Shown: positions 1-11,160, counted from the stretch's first letter. The stretch: DNA of 15,103 nt from Gonapodya sp. JEL0774 (GCA_027604505.1 JADIIX010000299.1:1-15103), one strand, 5' to 3'. Program-made: numbers and translations. Notes: a model not told the origin generated them from the sequence alone.

Positions 1-3000
1 ATCGTGGATTACGTGAGTAGCCGAAACTCGATTCATGGACCCGGAAGGCTTGGTATCGTCCTTTTGGGGATGAATTTGAGTGCGCGTTAGTGAGCCCAAC
101 GAACGTACTCATGGACCATGATGATCCATGCGCTGACTTCAACGCGCGTGCTGCCCGTTCACGTGCAAACCCACAAATGACTCATTTATCAACTCCCTAG
201 CGTCGCTACCTAGATGATATGAAAGCCAACGCCACACAATACACGGTGGTGTCTGGAGAAACACTGGAGCAGAGGGAGAGCCGACATCTCGCACCGGGAG
301 ATATCGTGAGTTGACCATCATTACCTTCTCTGACCTCTGAAAGACTATTGAACAGCTTTCGAAAACTCCACATTGCCTCACGTTTTCTGCAATTCTCTGA
401 TCTGTTGTGAAGTGCATGATCCATAAGGGTGAAAAAGTCCCCGCGGACCTGGTCCTGCTCTCGAGTGCGATCGACGACGGGACATGTTTCATCGAAACGT
501 CGGATTTGGATGGGTGAGTGGATGTTAGGTTCCATTTGCAGAGCGCACGCTCAAGGTCACTTGCACACCCTACACCTGATGTACTTGATTCACTACTTCA
601 CACCACTGCACACGTTACGTGGATATGAAATCCGTTATCGTCACCACCTCAGCGAAACCAATCTCAAACGCCGCACCGCCCTGCCCCCGCTCGCCCCCCT
701 CCACGACCTCGAAGAAGTCGTGCAACTGCGCGGCGTGGTCCGGTGCTCCCTCCCCAACGCCAAGATCGACGAGTTCCAAGGCACCATCGAAGTTTCGGAA
801 CAGTGCGACGTCGTGGCGCTCGGGATGCAAGCTGTGACACGGGAAGAGGAAGAGGAGGACAATGTGGAGACGGATGGACCAGTGGATGGTCTTGGGCCCG
901 TTGCGGTTCCCACGGTCAATGGGATGGCGAGGGCTAGGCAGTTGTACCCGTTGTCGGTCGCGCAGTTCCTACCGCGTGGCGCGCTTTTGCGGAACACGGA
1001 GTATATTTTTGGGATCGTTGTGTACACGGGTTCGGACACCAAGATTATGAAGGTATGTGTGGGGAAAAGGTTGCCTCGGTAAACGATCCCATCCGATGTC
1101 ACACTCATCACGTCCCACCACCTCTCGGTACTCCTCTAGAACCTCCGTGCCACCAGTTTGAAATTCTCCACCTTGCAAGGCAAACTCGACTGGCTAATGG
1201 GAGGCATCTTCGTGTACAACATGTTTCTCCTCATCTACTCGGTCGTGGAGCAACTGCTGACACAACGTTCGTACGTGGTCCCTTACCAAGAGACAGGTAA
1301 CGCAATGAACGGTCCGTGGTACTTGTGGGATCCCACCAACCCTACGGCGACCGGCTTTCTCTCGACATCCAATTGGGCGACTGCCACCTGGAACGCCATC
1401 CTGACCTGGTTTGCCATCTATACCTACGTCATTCCCATATCTCTCTTTGTAAGCCTCGAGATCACGAGGATATTCCAGGGGACCTTCATGAACGTAGACC
1501 TGTCGATGCAAGGAGTTCGAAATGCCAACAAATCACCCTCGCCTGCAATAGGAGGGACGGTAGATGCGGAAGAGCTGAAACGCAAACAGAGCGTTCGATC
1601 AGCGTTCAGAGACCGAATGCGACCGTCCAGTTCACGGCTTCCGTCGGCAGCACTCTCCACACACACGGAAGCTTCAGGAGACGGAAACCCAAACCCAGAA
1701 ACCCGCAAGTCCATCTCATCCGACATCCGCCCACGTCTTTCCATGTCGAGCGTAAACCGAAGATCAGTATATCTACAATCCAACCCCACTACCCCGTCTA
1801 ACCGACTCTCATGGCTCAGAACTCCGGATTCGCGATTCGAACAACACTCGGGTGACGAGTCGGATTCCGCGTCGGGGATGAGTCCCAGCGCTCGCAACCC
1901 CTTGCCTATTGACCAGCGCCTGGGATCCTTGTCCGCCCTCAGCATTACCTCATCGCGGGTTGGAAGTGTTGCCGGGTCCCTCGTTCCCACGCACAAGAGC
2001 AATCGCAGTGCACTACGAATCAGCATGAAACTCCGTGGCGGCCAGTCCGCGGCGGATCAAGCGCCCGTCTTAGTGCCGATGAAGGCCAACAACAACAATC
2101 TCACCGAAGATCTCGGATGCGTGGAATATCTCTTCTCTGACAAAACAGGAACATTGACCCAGAACGAGATGCGAATGTCGAAATGGTGGATCGCTGGGCG
2201 AACGTTGGATCAGCTGAAATCTCCGAGGGTGCTCAGGAAATTAACCACGGACCACAGTCTATCGATGAAGGCACGAGAGGATGTTTCGGCATATATGCGA
2301 GCTCTCATTCTTGCCCACGAAGTTATTCCTTCGGAAGATGATAATACGGGGGAGCTAGTGTACGAGTCGCAGTCTCCAGACGAGACAGCCATACTGGACG
2401 GTCTCCGTCTGAATGGCCTACGTCTTGTCGGCCGCACCAAGACTTCGTTGACTATCAGTGTCACAGATTCGATGGGTGCGGAGCAGGAGTATGAACTGCT
2501 TTTGATCATGGAGTTTAACTCCGACCGAAAGAGGATGAGTGTCGTAGTTCGTCATCCACCTTCAAAAGGGGCACCTGCTGGCGCCAAAGGCCCTATTTTC
2601 CTCTACTGCAAAGGGGCGGACAATGTGCTTCTTCCTCGTCTTTCAAAGGATCCCGTAATCAACGATCCAACATACGTAATCAATGCAGAGCGCGCCCTTC
2701 AGTCATTTGGAGATGAGGGTCTTCGAACGTTGGTGGTGGCGAGCAAACCTCTCTCAGAGATTGAGTGGGAACGATTGAGTGCCACGTATGAAACTGCAGC
2801 ACTGGCCTTGGAGGACAGAGAGGATGTAATCGAAGCGGTTTATGAGGCTGCAGAGACGGATCTCAAGCTTTTGGGACTTACTGCTATCGAGGATCGGTTG
2901 CAGGACGAAGTGCCGGAGACCATCTCGTATTTGTTGAAGGTGAGCTTCTTGTCGTCAGGTGAACCCTTTCGCAAATCTTGCCCTCAAACACTCCATCTAC

Positions 3001-4833
3001 ACTCAGGCAAACGTGAGAATCTGGGTCCTCACAGGTGACAAGCAAGAGACCGCCATCAATATTGGGATGTCTTCACAGTTGTTGAGCTCGGATATGAAAC
3101 TGCACATTCTCAACTCCCGCTCTGAAGACGAGATACGAGCCCAACTAGAAGAGGCGATTCAACAACTTAAAGATCAAAAAGAATGGGGAGAAGATCATGT
3201 GAAAACTGGCTGGCGATCACCATTTAGTCGAGGAAGTGCATTCGACGATCCTCCGGAACTCCAAGAGAAGTGGCGCAAGAATGGACTTGTTGTCACTGGG
3301 GACGCATTGACTGTTCTTTTCGCATCATGGTCAGCACACAACACTAAAAATGGTTCAGTGCGGAGGGCAAACGGATCCAAGGGCTTAGATTTTGAAAGCA
3401 CATTGAACAAGCGATCTTCACGAGCGTCCAGTGGGTCGAATCATACTTCACCCAGAGAGTCGATACAGGCAAGGGTTTCGCAATGGGCGAAAAAGAATCT
3501 GTCGAAAGGTGGTGGTGAAAAAGGTGGTTTGAAAGGCGAATTGACGGATCTCCAACGGCTCTTCCTCGAGCTCGGCACGAGGTGTAACTCCGTGAGTTCA
3601 TTCAGAGGGGTCCAATTGTAAGATATTCAATTCGCTTGAATCTCACCTGTCCTACGCACGACTTTTCGCCACCTCGTCACCAGGTCTTGTGTTGCCGTGT
3701 GACACCACTGCAGAAGGCCCAGGTGGTCACTTTGGTTAGAATGCACCTCAAGAAAGTCACGCTGGCCATCGGAGATGGCGCTAATGATGTTTCGATGATT
3801 CAGGCTGCGCACGTTGGAGTTGGAATTTCTGGGCGAGAGGGAGCACAAGCTGTCCGAGCTGCTGATTTCGCATTTTTGGAGTTCCGATTCCTCCGACGCC
3901 TTTTGGCCTTCCACGGTCGCTACGACTTTATGCGAATGTGCAATCTCATTTATCTCAGCTTCTACAAGAACATTGCGCTCGTGACAATGTTGTGGCTGTT
4001 TGGCTTCGTTTCGATGTGGACGGGACTGGTAAGTTGGGCATGGACGACACGAATGATCACTAGTTCACCTTCTCACTTGATCTGGATTATTGCAGAGTCC
4101 ATACGATGAGTTCTTCCTCCTCGCTTACAACGTTGTCCTCGTATCACTATCTCCCATCGTCTTGTCAGTCTTTGAGAATGACATTGGCGAGATTAAGATC
4201 GAAAAGTTTCCCGAGGCATATCGCGAAGTGCAAGGAGGAGTGTATTGGAACATGGAAACCGCACTCGTTTATCTAGTCGAGTCTCTGTGGGCACCCGTCG
4301 GTAGGTCACTCTGCGAAGTCTTTGTGCAATTTCGAGGACGTTTGTGACCGGTATTGTCTGGTTTCCTAGCAATTTTCATCGGTGTCATACAAGTCTTCGA
4401 CGAAGGAGGACTCACTCAATCGGGCCGAACGCTCGGTTTCACAAATCTCATCTGGTTCTTCAGCACTACCGTATTTATAGCAGTTACTCTCAAGTTCAGT
4501 CTCGTTACCAGGCACTGGACAATCATGCACGCTCTGGCAATCGGCTTGTCTGCGGTTTTGTTTGTCATCGCAGTGTACTTGAGTGCCGGTCTCGGTTACG
4601 TTGACATATCGTCGCCTGGGGACCTCAACACCATCCCAGCGTTCTACTTCTTCATCCTCCTGGTTCCCGTGACCGTTTTACTTCCTTCACTGGCTGGTAT
4701 GGCGGTGCGAGATACAATTGCACCTCCCGATTACGTCGTTCTGCGGGAGGAAGAGAGCGTGGAGCGGCGGTGTAAAGGTTGGACGGACCTCAACCTTTCG
4801 TCCAGTACAGAGGCCCAGAGTCAGGCCATCTGA
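1..4833 (+). CDS. P4-type ATPase, phospholipid-transporting flippase (3' part, spliced)
   Basis: Type IV P-type ATPases flip aminophospholipids to the cytosolic leaflet of plasma or Golgi/endosome membranes, usually with a Cdc50-family subunit (family knowledge). The exons I join are 1-12, 201-305, 413-513, 653-1052, 1140-2939, 3007-3591, 3684-4028, 4096-4300 and 4370-4833. All phases agree and give 1338 residues ending at TGA 4831-4833; the N-terminus lies left of the window. Visible motifs are VPADLVLL and the actuator DGETNLK (about residues 72-78), PISL in M4 (305-308), phosphorylation loop DKTGTLT (D540), KGAD (697-700), TGDK (815-818), GDGAND (1031-1036) and FYKN before the last membrane helices. 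DGETNLK argues against the Neo1 branch, which reads DGETDWK. Oddities are a Ser-rich insertion at about 331-515, a second insertion between TGDK and GDGAND, SLSP where many members have TSLP in M6, and a short C-tail. Substrate and compartment cannot be read from the sequence. Confidence 0.95.
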
Positions 4834-5331
4834 TTTCGTGTTCTCACTCTGGCGTAGCGACTTGATTCCCAATGATGACATTCATGTATATTTTGCAGAT
4901 ATTTATCACGTCTTTGTCATGGCTGTACTTGCATACGTATCATAATTAGCTATAGAATATGTATCACACTCTGTCGATGAAGGTATCGGATTGTCGCAAT
5001 AGTGTTCACTTCGAGAGAGAGTGGAAAATATGTGACAGTAGAACTGGCCGGGTCAGAACTCGACTGGGATATAACTTCTTCATGCAGTAGTACCCTCGCA
5101 GCATGACCTTAGTGCTCAGAGCTCATGGTTCGGAAAATGTGGTGTTCGAGGAGAAAAAATGAAAAGAGTGCGGTGGTTCGACTTTTAGGAATATTCGATG
5201 AAATGAAAACATGCGAGTCACAAGAAATAAACTATGCCAAAAGTCAACTATAAAAGCATGATGTGGATGAATCATCGCCACCACCCGCCAACCCATTTCA
5301 ATCCCCACCGCTGTCCAGTCCGCTCCACCAA
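4834..5331. other. Convergent intergenic spacer
   Basis: This is the space between the stops of two genes that point at each other. It should hold both 3' UTRs. The right part (about 5260-5331) is strongly C-rich on the plus strand and is simply downstream sequence of the minus-strand gene. I see no open frame with protein-like composition, no RNA gene and no repeat. Confidence 0.6.
5226..5231 (+). terminator. Possible poly(A) signal for the flippase gene
   Basis: A perfect AATAAA lies about 390 bases after the flippase stop codon. That would mean a rather long 3' UTR, and fungal poly(A) signals are loose, so cleavage may well occur earlier, for example near the AT-rich stretch at 4880-4970. 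Confidence 0.25.
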
Positions 5332-8062
5332 TCACCTCCCCACCTCCCGCCACCCATCATCCCTCCTCCTCTTCCTCGATCCTTCCGCGCTACCATAAAC
5401 ACCCATAGATGCCCCTCCCACACCGTACCCGTACCCACTGCCGATCCCGATCCCGTTTGGATCCTCCCTGGCGAGATCGTACCGCTGCCTCTCCTCAATC
5501 GCAGTCCCAGTACCAACCGCGTCCCCACCATCGTCGTAGATTTCCACCCCGTTTGCATCCAGGACAGGCTCCCTCGCCTGTCTCGCAAAACGGCCCGTGG
5601 CTGTATTCTCCCGTTCCAAGGCATGGAGAGAGAATCGGTAGCCCCACATTCGGCCCCGCTCTGCAAACGGGACGTCGTTGCCGTTGTGAGGGGTGAGAAG
5701 GGACGACATGGGAGAGAAGTTTCGGGCGGTAGTCCGGCGAGCGCGAGATAGGACGGTGCCGTTGGCGTCCATGCCGCGGATGGGCCGGTGGTCCCTAGAG
5801 TACGTGATCCGCACATCGGAGCTTTCAGTAGATCGATCGAATCTGGCCACGGGTAAAAAGGTTGGTGGTCGTGGCCCAGGTACGGGGGGCAACGGCAACC
5901 AAGGAGGTGGACCATCAAAAGTTGTCGGTCGAGTTCCAGATCGGAGCACCCGGGGGGGTGGACCGCCTGGCTCGTTGAGGGCGTCCACAGATAGATGCAG
6001 TCGAGGGGGTGGACCGCCTGGCTCGATGAGAGCGTTCACAGGTAGATGCACCCGAGGGGGTGGACCGCTTTGCTCCGTGAGAGGATCCACAAGAGCTTCA
6101 CGGCCGTTCCGCTCTGACTCGTCTTGGCCCCACCGACGCCGCGTCCCGCGATTCAGTCCGATTCCGTCCACGCTCCGTGTCCCCGTCGTCTCATCGCGAG
6201 CCTGTCCTCGAAATCTTGGCGGCGACGGTGGCCCGATTTCCGGCGCAGCGCCGTCTTCATCTGCCCGTACGACCCACCCCACGTCATCCTCTTCCCCGCC
6301 CAGCACGATCCGTCCCGGCTCCCGTCCCAGTCTCACCCTCACGTCCATCTCCGCTCGCTGTCTGAACCGTTCCAACATTTCCAACCTGCCTCTCACGAAC
6401 CACTCTTGCTCGTGCTCCGGGGTGGTGTCCTCGACCGGCATGACGGTGTCGTTCGAGGGAGATTCGGAATCCTCATTTGGCGTCGGTGGAAAAGATTCAA
6501 CCGGTGGTCGCTCGGCAGGAGTATCACCAGCATTTCGGAACTCCTGCACCGTATTATCCACCGTTCCGAACGATGACGAGCCGAACGGCGTTTCTTCGGC
6601 GGTTGGAGAGACGCCTCGTCCCACGAAATCGTCAACATCTGTGATGGACGGTCGTCGAGGGGTCCGGATGGGCAAAACACTCGGCGCTATCGATGTGGCC
6701 GGAGGAGAGTCGGGGTCATCCCCGCTCCTCGAGGCGTCCATGGGGAAAATATCCTCGTCCATCGTAGCGGGATCAGAATCGTCACCGCTATAACCACTAC
6801 CACCGACGGCGTGAGAGGCAGCTTGGCGGCTGTTGGGGGGGTCATGATACGGTTCCTGGCCCATGGGGTCCTCGTTTTCGCCCTCGCTCTCGTCGTCAGT
6901 CTCGTCCTCGAGCTCGTCGCCGCTCTCACGCTCGGTTCGCGTCCCGACCACATTTTCAGACCTCGCAGATAGTCTCCCCATAAACTGCCGAGCGACCTCC
7001 GCTCGCCTAAGATGAAAGTTCCAACGAGGCAAGTGCAGGACCTCTGCCCACGCACTGACCCTGGGCGTTCCTTGTATACCCGTCCCAGCTTGTGGGAGTT
7101 CACGACCGGCAGAGCTGACACCGGTGCCGGTGCCGGTGCTGGTCCTCCCTGTCCCTGTCGCGCCAATGCTTGTGGATGTGGTCTCAGAACTCCCTGCGCC
7201 TGACATCACTGTGTCGTCCCCTATATCCACAAAAGACACGTCTCTATCTGTGTTTGCGTCATCTTCTCCATTCCTGATTGAGGGTGGCACGGCAGAAGTG
7301 CTGTCGCTGTCCCGTGCGTGGTTCGTCGATTGTCTCTCGGCCTCACGGTGCAGGTCCTGGTCCTGCTCTTCCACCCTATCGCTACCCAACCAGTGATTCA
7401 AAAGCATCCGCGCACGCAGCCTTTCTTGCCTCTCCTCCATTGTCCCCTCCTCGTCCTGCTGGACGGCCTGAGATGGATCGCTGCCGTCAATCTCGAATTC
7501 GATCAGGCCGGCTGGGTGGACGCGGCGCAAGATGAGATTCAGAGGAGGCGCCGCGGGTTGTTGGGGTGGCTGAGATGGCTGAGAAGGGAAGGATGAGGGG
7601 GGTGCATTCGAGGGTGGTGGGAACCACAAGTGTGTCCGTTGTGGAAGAATACTTGCTTGGGTTGCCAGGTTGGGGTAGGACAAGGACGGCGAGGAAACGC
7701 GTGGTGGTCGGTCAGAGATGGAGAATGTTGGAGGTGCTGAGTGCCGTATGCGGCGGTAATGGGTTCAAAGCGAGTGGTCAGATTTGACAGAGAACATGTC
7801 CACCTACCCGTATCAACCAGAGAAATCATTCCACTCAAACTCACTTTCTTGAAATCTCTGCTGTGCATCGATAAGCGACCATTCGAGCGGTCTCGTGATG
7901 TACGAAGACTTGAAAAGTTTGAGCCCGAAAGTGGCCACATGAATGGGAAGTCCAAAGAGAACAAAGACGTGAGAAAAAAGGAGAAGAGACGGGATAGAAG
8001 TGGCTGAGCTCAGTGTGTTCAGAACATACCATGCATTCCGTGTCAGGCGGTGGTTTGACCAT
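5332..8062 (-). CDS. Hypothetical low-complexity protein with proline-rich repeats
   Basis: I do not recognise this protein. The large frame is open from 5332 (TGA 5334-5332) to about 7767 on the minus strand but lacks a 5' ATG, so upstream exons are needed. My model is exon 1 at 8062-8030 (starts MVKPPPDTECM, donor GTATGT), exon 2 at 7908-7845 (donor GTGAGT) and exon 3 at 7736-5332, giving 833 residues with consistent phases. A second acceptor starting exon 3 at 7655 is equally in frame. The N-terminal part is Pro/Gln-rich. The middle has Gly-Thr runs, acidic Asp/Glu stretches and many Ser-Pro and Thr-Pro sites. A 17-residue GPPPR repeat follows, then Arg-rich and Gly/Tyr-rich segments, ending near KRRRDDGWREVGR, which could act as a nuclear signal (inference). 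No membrane segment or catalytic motif is visible. It is convergent with the flippase gene and divergent from the BTG/Tob gene. The long exon is likely real; the two 5' exons are tentative. Confidence 0.6.
5903..6090 (-). repeat. 51-bp coding minisatellite, about 4 imperfect units
   Basis: The word GGTGGACC recurs with GACC anchors at 5910, 5961, 6012 and 6063, exactly 51 bases apart. The two central units (5961-6011 and 6012-6062) are nearly identical, while the outer ones are more diverged. Because 51 is a multiple of three, the minus-strand protein keeps its frame and gains a 17-residue repeat built around (E)PGGPPPR. Confidence 0.85.
7121..7138. repeat. CCGGTG hexamer, 3 perfect copies
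   Basis: Three tandem CCGGTG units lie inside the long exon of the minus-strand hypothetical gene. On the coding strand they encode part of an alternating Gly-Thr tract, and neighbouring bases continue the pattern imperfectly. Confidence 0.8.
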
Positions 8063-9515
8063 GCTTGAGGAGAGTGAAAGAGTGTGGGTTGATCACGCGA
8101 CTCCAACGGGGACAACAGAGAGGTCCCCAGACGGAAAGAGGGAATCCAAGAAGTCCGCAGGGAGAAGGAAAAAAGGACAGCGGTAATACGAGTGCGATGG
8201 ACTCAAGTGCGCAGCGTGGAAGCGCGCCTTTATAGAGTTGAATAGCAAATCAGCGTCGGCTTGAATATAGCCATTGCCTGCCGGCTGGTAGTGGCTCTCC
8301 ACATGCACTGTCCTCCTCCATACCAACCACGGGTGCTTCAAGTCACCTGCGAGCAACTTCAACTGCTTTTTTTGACGCGTTACATCGGTGCTCCGTCGAG
8401 GGCCACCTCACACTCGCGTATCTGGAGTTCTTTTCTCAATATGTTCAATCCGGGTGCCTCTCGACACGTAGATTATCTACTGCACGGCACAGTGATGACC
8501 AGCCATGATAGCTTTTTTAGCAAGGCTACTCTGCACTTGTGAGGGTGACGTCCCACAGGACAATTGGCTCGAAGGAGGGATTTGCATTTGATGTTTCACT
8601 TTCACTGTGGGAGCGAGATGGGGTGGTTCTACCCAAGTACTCTGACAAGCCCATATTAACGTAATGTGATATTTTGTCCATTCCGACTGGTTCCCCCTTT
8701 GTGGTGACTTCCCACTTTGAGTGGAAAAAGAACCAGACCTGTGGCGACGTCATAGTCAGGGTCACTCTGCTCCCCAGATATCCTCAGTATCCTCTACAAG
8801 CAAGTTACCTTTCAGAAACAAGATGTGAGACAGATTTTGGATGAGTCTGAGAATGGGGACACAATGTGCCCCCACTGCTTTGCTTGTGAGAAAGGTCTGG
8901 CTAGTTAGGTGCTATAATGGTGTTTCACCTCTCAACAACAATATATAATAGTTGGCAGTTGCTGGAGGCAAGTATAACAACATTGAATCTTGTTCTACTA
9001 TCCAGCAAAGAAGCTGCATTGTGCCTACATATATTTTGGCTGTATGTACATGTCAAACTCACTGTTGAATTTCTTTTATGTAAGTGCACTTTACCATTTT
9101 GCTGGACTGTGAACAGTGATCCGTATACCTTGCATGATCATCTTAAGTGATATCCACTTTCCAGCGACAACTGGCTGCAGCGGAAGGCAGGCTCTTGAAA
9201 TCTTGGCAGAGAAATACTGAAATAACAGATTCAAGGCAATAGAATATGGAGACATATTAGCAGTGTGATGTCGCAGCAAGTTCTAGTCTGTACAGCCACA
9301 ACTCGGGACTCATCGTCGAGGACATTCTAGTTCGCTACCAGACGAGCACGAGACCATGATCGAGTATTTGCATCGCTGAGAATAATAAACGGCGGTTCTG
9401 ACCCTGTAGATTTGACTTGGACCCTTCGCATTGGCGTGATCGTCTGGTCATCGTGCCGGTCTCTCATGCACCACTTGATCCATCGACCCCAATGATCCTT
9501 CAACCCCTTCCCACG
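8063..9515. other. Divergent intergenic region
   Basis: This separates the 5' ends of the minus-strand hypothetical gene and the plus-strand BTG/Tob gene, so both promoters should lie here. From about 8360 to 9400 it is visibly richer in A and T than the genes. The open frames are short, lack protein-like composition and show no family motif. I see no tRNA-like T-loop, terminal inverted repeats or transposase fragments. It could hold a diverged mobile-element relic that I cannot recognise by eye. Confidence 0.5.
8228..8235 (-). promoter_or_regulatory. Possible TATA box of the hypothetical gene
   Basis: The minus strand reads CTATAAAG here, about 166 bases upstream of the proposed ATG at 8062. 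The leader just before that ATG is pyrimidine-rich. Position and match are reasonable for a fungal TATA element but unproven. Confidence 0.35.
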
Positions 9516-11081
9516 ATGGAATCTTCTTCTCAAATGTCAAATCCATCACCTGCCGAACCCGACGAACCCGCTCACCATTCCTCGTCCCCATTGCCTTCAT
9601 CCCCCTCTGCTCCACCGCCAGAACTTCACGCCGCCTCTGTATTCCTCTCCCGGTTCCTGTCTCATACATCATCGCCATCATCACTAATTCCAGATGCATC
9701 CATCATCACATTTACATCGACGCTCTCGCTCGCACTCTGGGAGCGATGTCGCGGCCACTGGTACACGGACAACCCAAGCAGAGGACAGGTCTGGAGACAG
9801 GTATGGAGAGAGGCAGAAAGAGGTACGTCTATTCTTGTGCAAGCTGCACGATGACATGCGCGAGAGAGGGAGGCTGTCGACCCTAACCGATGGAAAGCTT
9901 GGTGTTCGCATATCTCTTCTCGAATCAGACAAATCTGATAACACTCGTCCGCACTTCCCGTCATGAACTCCCCAGTCGATCCCATCCTTCTATCGTCCCT
10001 AGCTACCATCCCCTCTTCTCCCACTCAGTCAACCGTGTCCACCCACTCCTCTCTCAACCCATCATCTCCCCACCCACACCTCTGTCGCTTCCCGCTTTCC
10101 TTCATCCTGTGGATTGACCCAGGTTCTGTTACCTACCGCGCTGGATCTGGAGTTATCGTGGGTGTGTGGAGCCCAGGAGTCGGACTGGGTGTCGGGGTCG
10201 GTGTAGGTTTGAGCGTGAACAGTGGCAGGGCAAGCTCAAAGGTCAAGGCCGGGAAGGAATCCAACAGAAAGATTACTGGATCCCCGGAAAAGCTCAAGGA
10301 CGCGGACGCAAAGAAATCCAATGAGACAAGGTCACCACCTACGCCTACCTCATCTCCCGCGAGCCCTGGACAACCCAGAGCCCTCAAAGCCTCACGACCC
10401 GCATCACCTGCCGTCATTGTACCACCAAACACGCCTCGCAGCCTCCCTCCGCCCACTACTACGACGTCGACCAACCAGAGACCACCGCGCCCTCCGGCCC
10501 GCCCCACCTCGCCGCTCAAACACCTCGCTCCTTCCAATGCAAAGAACCCATCCGGCACATGGTACGCTGCGGGACACACAGAAGTGCGCCCGCATAGCGG
10601 TATCACGCCGGGATATCAGGGGACTGGTCCCGCGGCCTACATCCCGCCGAGGTTCAGGTTCCTACCGCCGCAATCGAGCGCTCCGGTGTCCGCGGTGGGT
10701 GGGTCTGGTGGCGCGCAAGCTGCAGGGCTAGTTCGCGCCGGGAATGAAATACCTGTGGCGCCTGGTGCTGGGACTGGGACGAGTCCAGGGGAGGACACGG
10801 CACCTGTAGCACCGCCCCTCCCCCTCCCGCTCACCCACAGCGACGTCACCCCAGGATCCGACACCACACTGCACGGCAGTCGAGACGTGATCGAACCCGA
10901 CACAAAAACACCAAACGGGAACAAGACAGGGAACGGGGACGGAGATGCCGCCGTAGAGGTGGATGTGGACAATGACGGAGACGCGGACAGTGGCGTGGCG
11001 AGCGCGGATGAAGGCGAGGTGGAGCTCGAGGAGGAAGTTCCGGTCGGGCGTGGAAAGGGGGCAGCTGTGGTATGTGTTTGA
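9516..11081 (+). CDS. BTG/Tob (APRO) domain protein
   Basis: Animal BTG/Tob proteins bind the Caf1/Pop2 deadenylase of CCR4-NOT and promote mRNA decay; the same role here is inference. The exons are 9516-9822 and 9976-11081. The intron (GTACGT...CCCAG, 153 bp) splits a Val codon and restores the domain. Box A is GHWYTDNPSRG (about residues 80-90), followed after the join by VDPILL. Box B is FILWIDPGSVTYRAGSG (about 145-161). Family members usually read LP.ELTLW.DP and YRIGE, so the final Glu is replaced by Ser. Between VDPILL and box B lies a Ser/Pro-rich stretch of about 32 residues, roughly twice the usual spacing. The rest is low complexity: a Gly-Val run, Pro/Ser/Thr-rich segments and an acidic tail, 470 residues in all. 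I chose ATG 9516 (CT-rich lead, CACGATGG); ATG 9492 is in frame and possible. The end is uncertain, because a good donor at 11070 could splice to an exon ending at 11223. Confidence 0.8.
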
Positions 11082-11160
11082 TCGATGAGCTCCTCGTGCG
11101 GCTGGGACGAGGACAGATATGAGGGGTGGCGGGTCTTTGTACGGAACTAATACTGGGAAG

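Noticed and set aside
8042-8062. MVKPPPDTECMVC read as the start of a zinc-binding (RING-like) domain
   Set aside because: The second Cys lies beyond a GTATGT donor, and no further Cys/His spacing follows in frame.
7813-8115. 100-codon minus-strand frame with a membrane-like segment
   Set aside because: It begins at TTG, and the hydrophobic part coincides with a T-rich stretch best explained as the intron between 8029 and 7909. Only its end (SSYITRPLEWSLIDAQ) is kept as exon 2.
8917-9150. 77-codon plus-strand frame in the AT-rich spacer
   Set aside because: It is a short, hydrophobic, AT-driven composition with no motif, splice context or leader.
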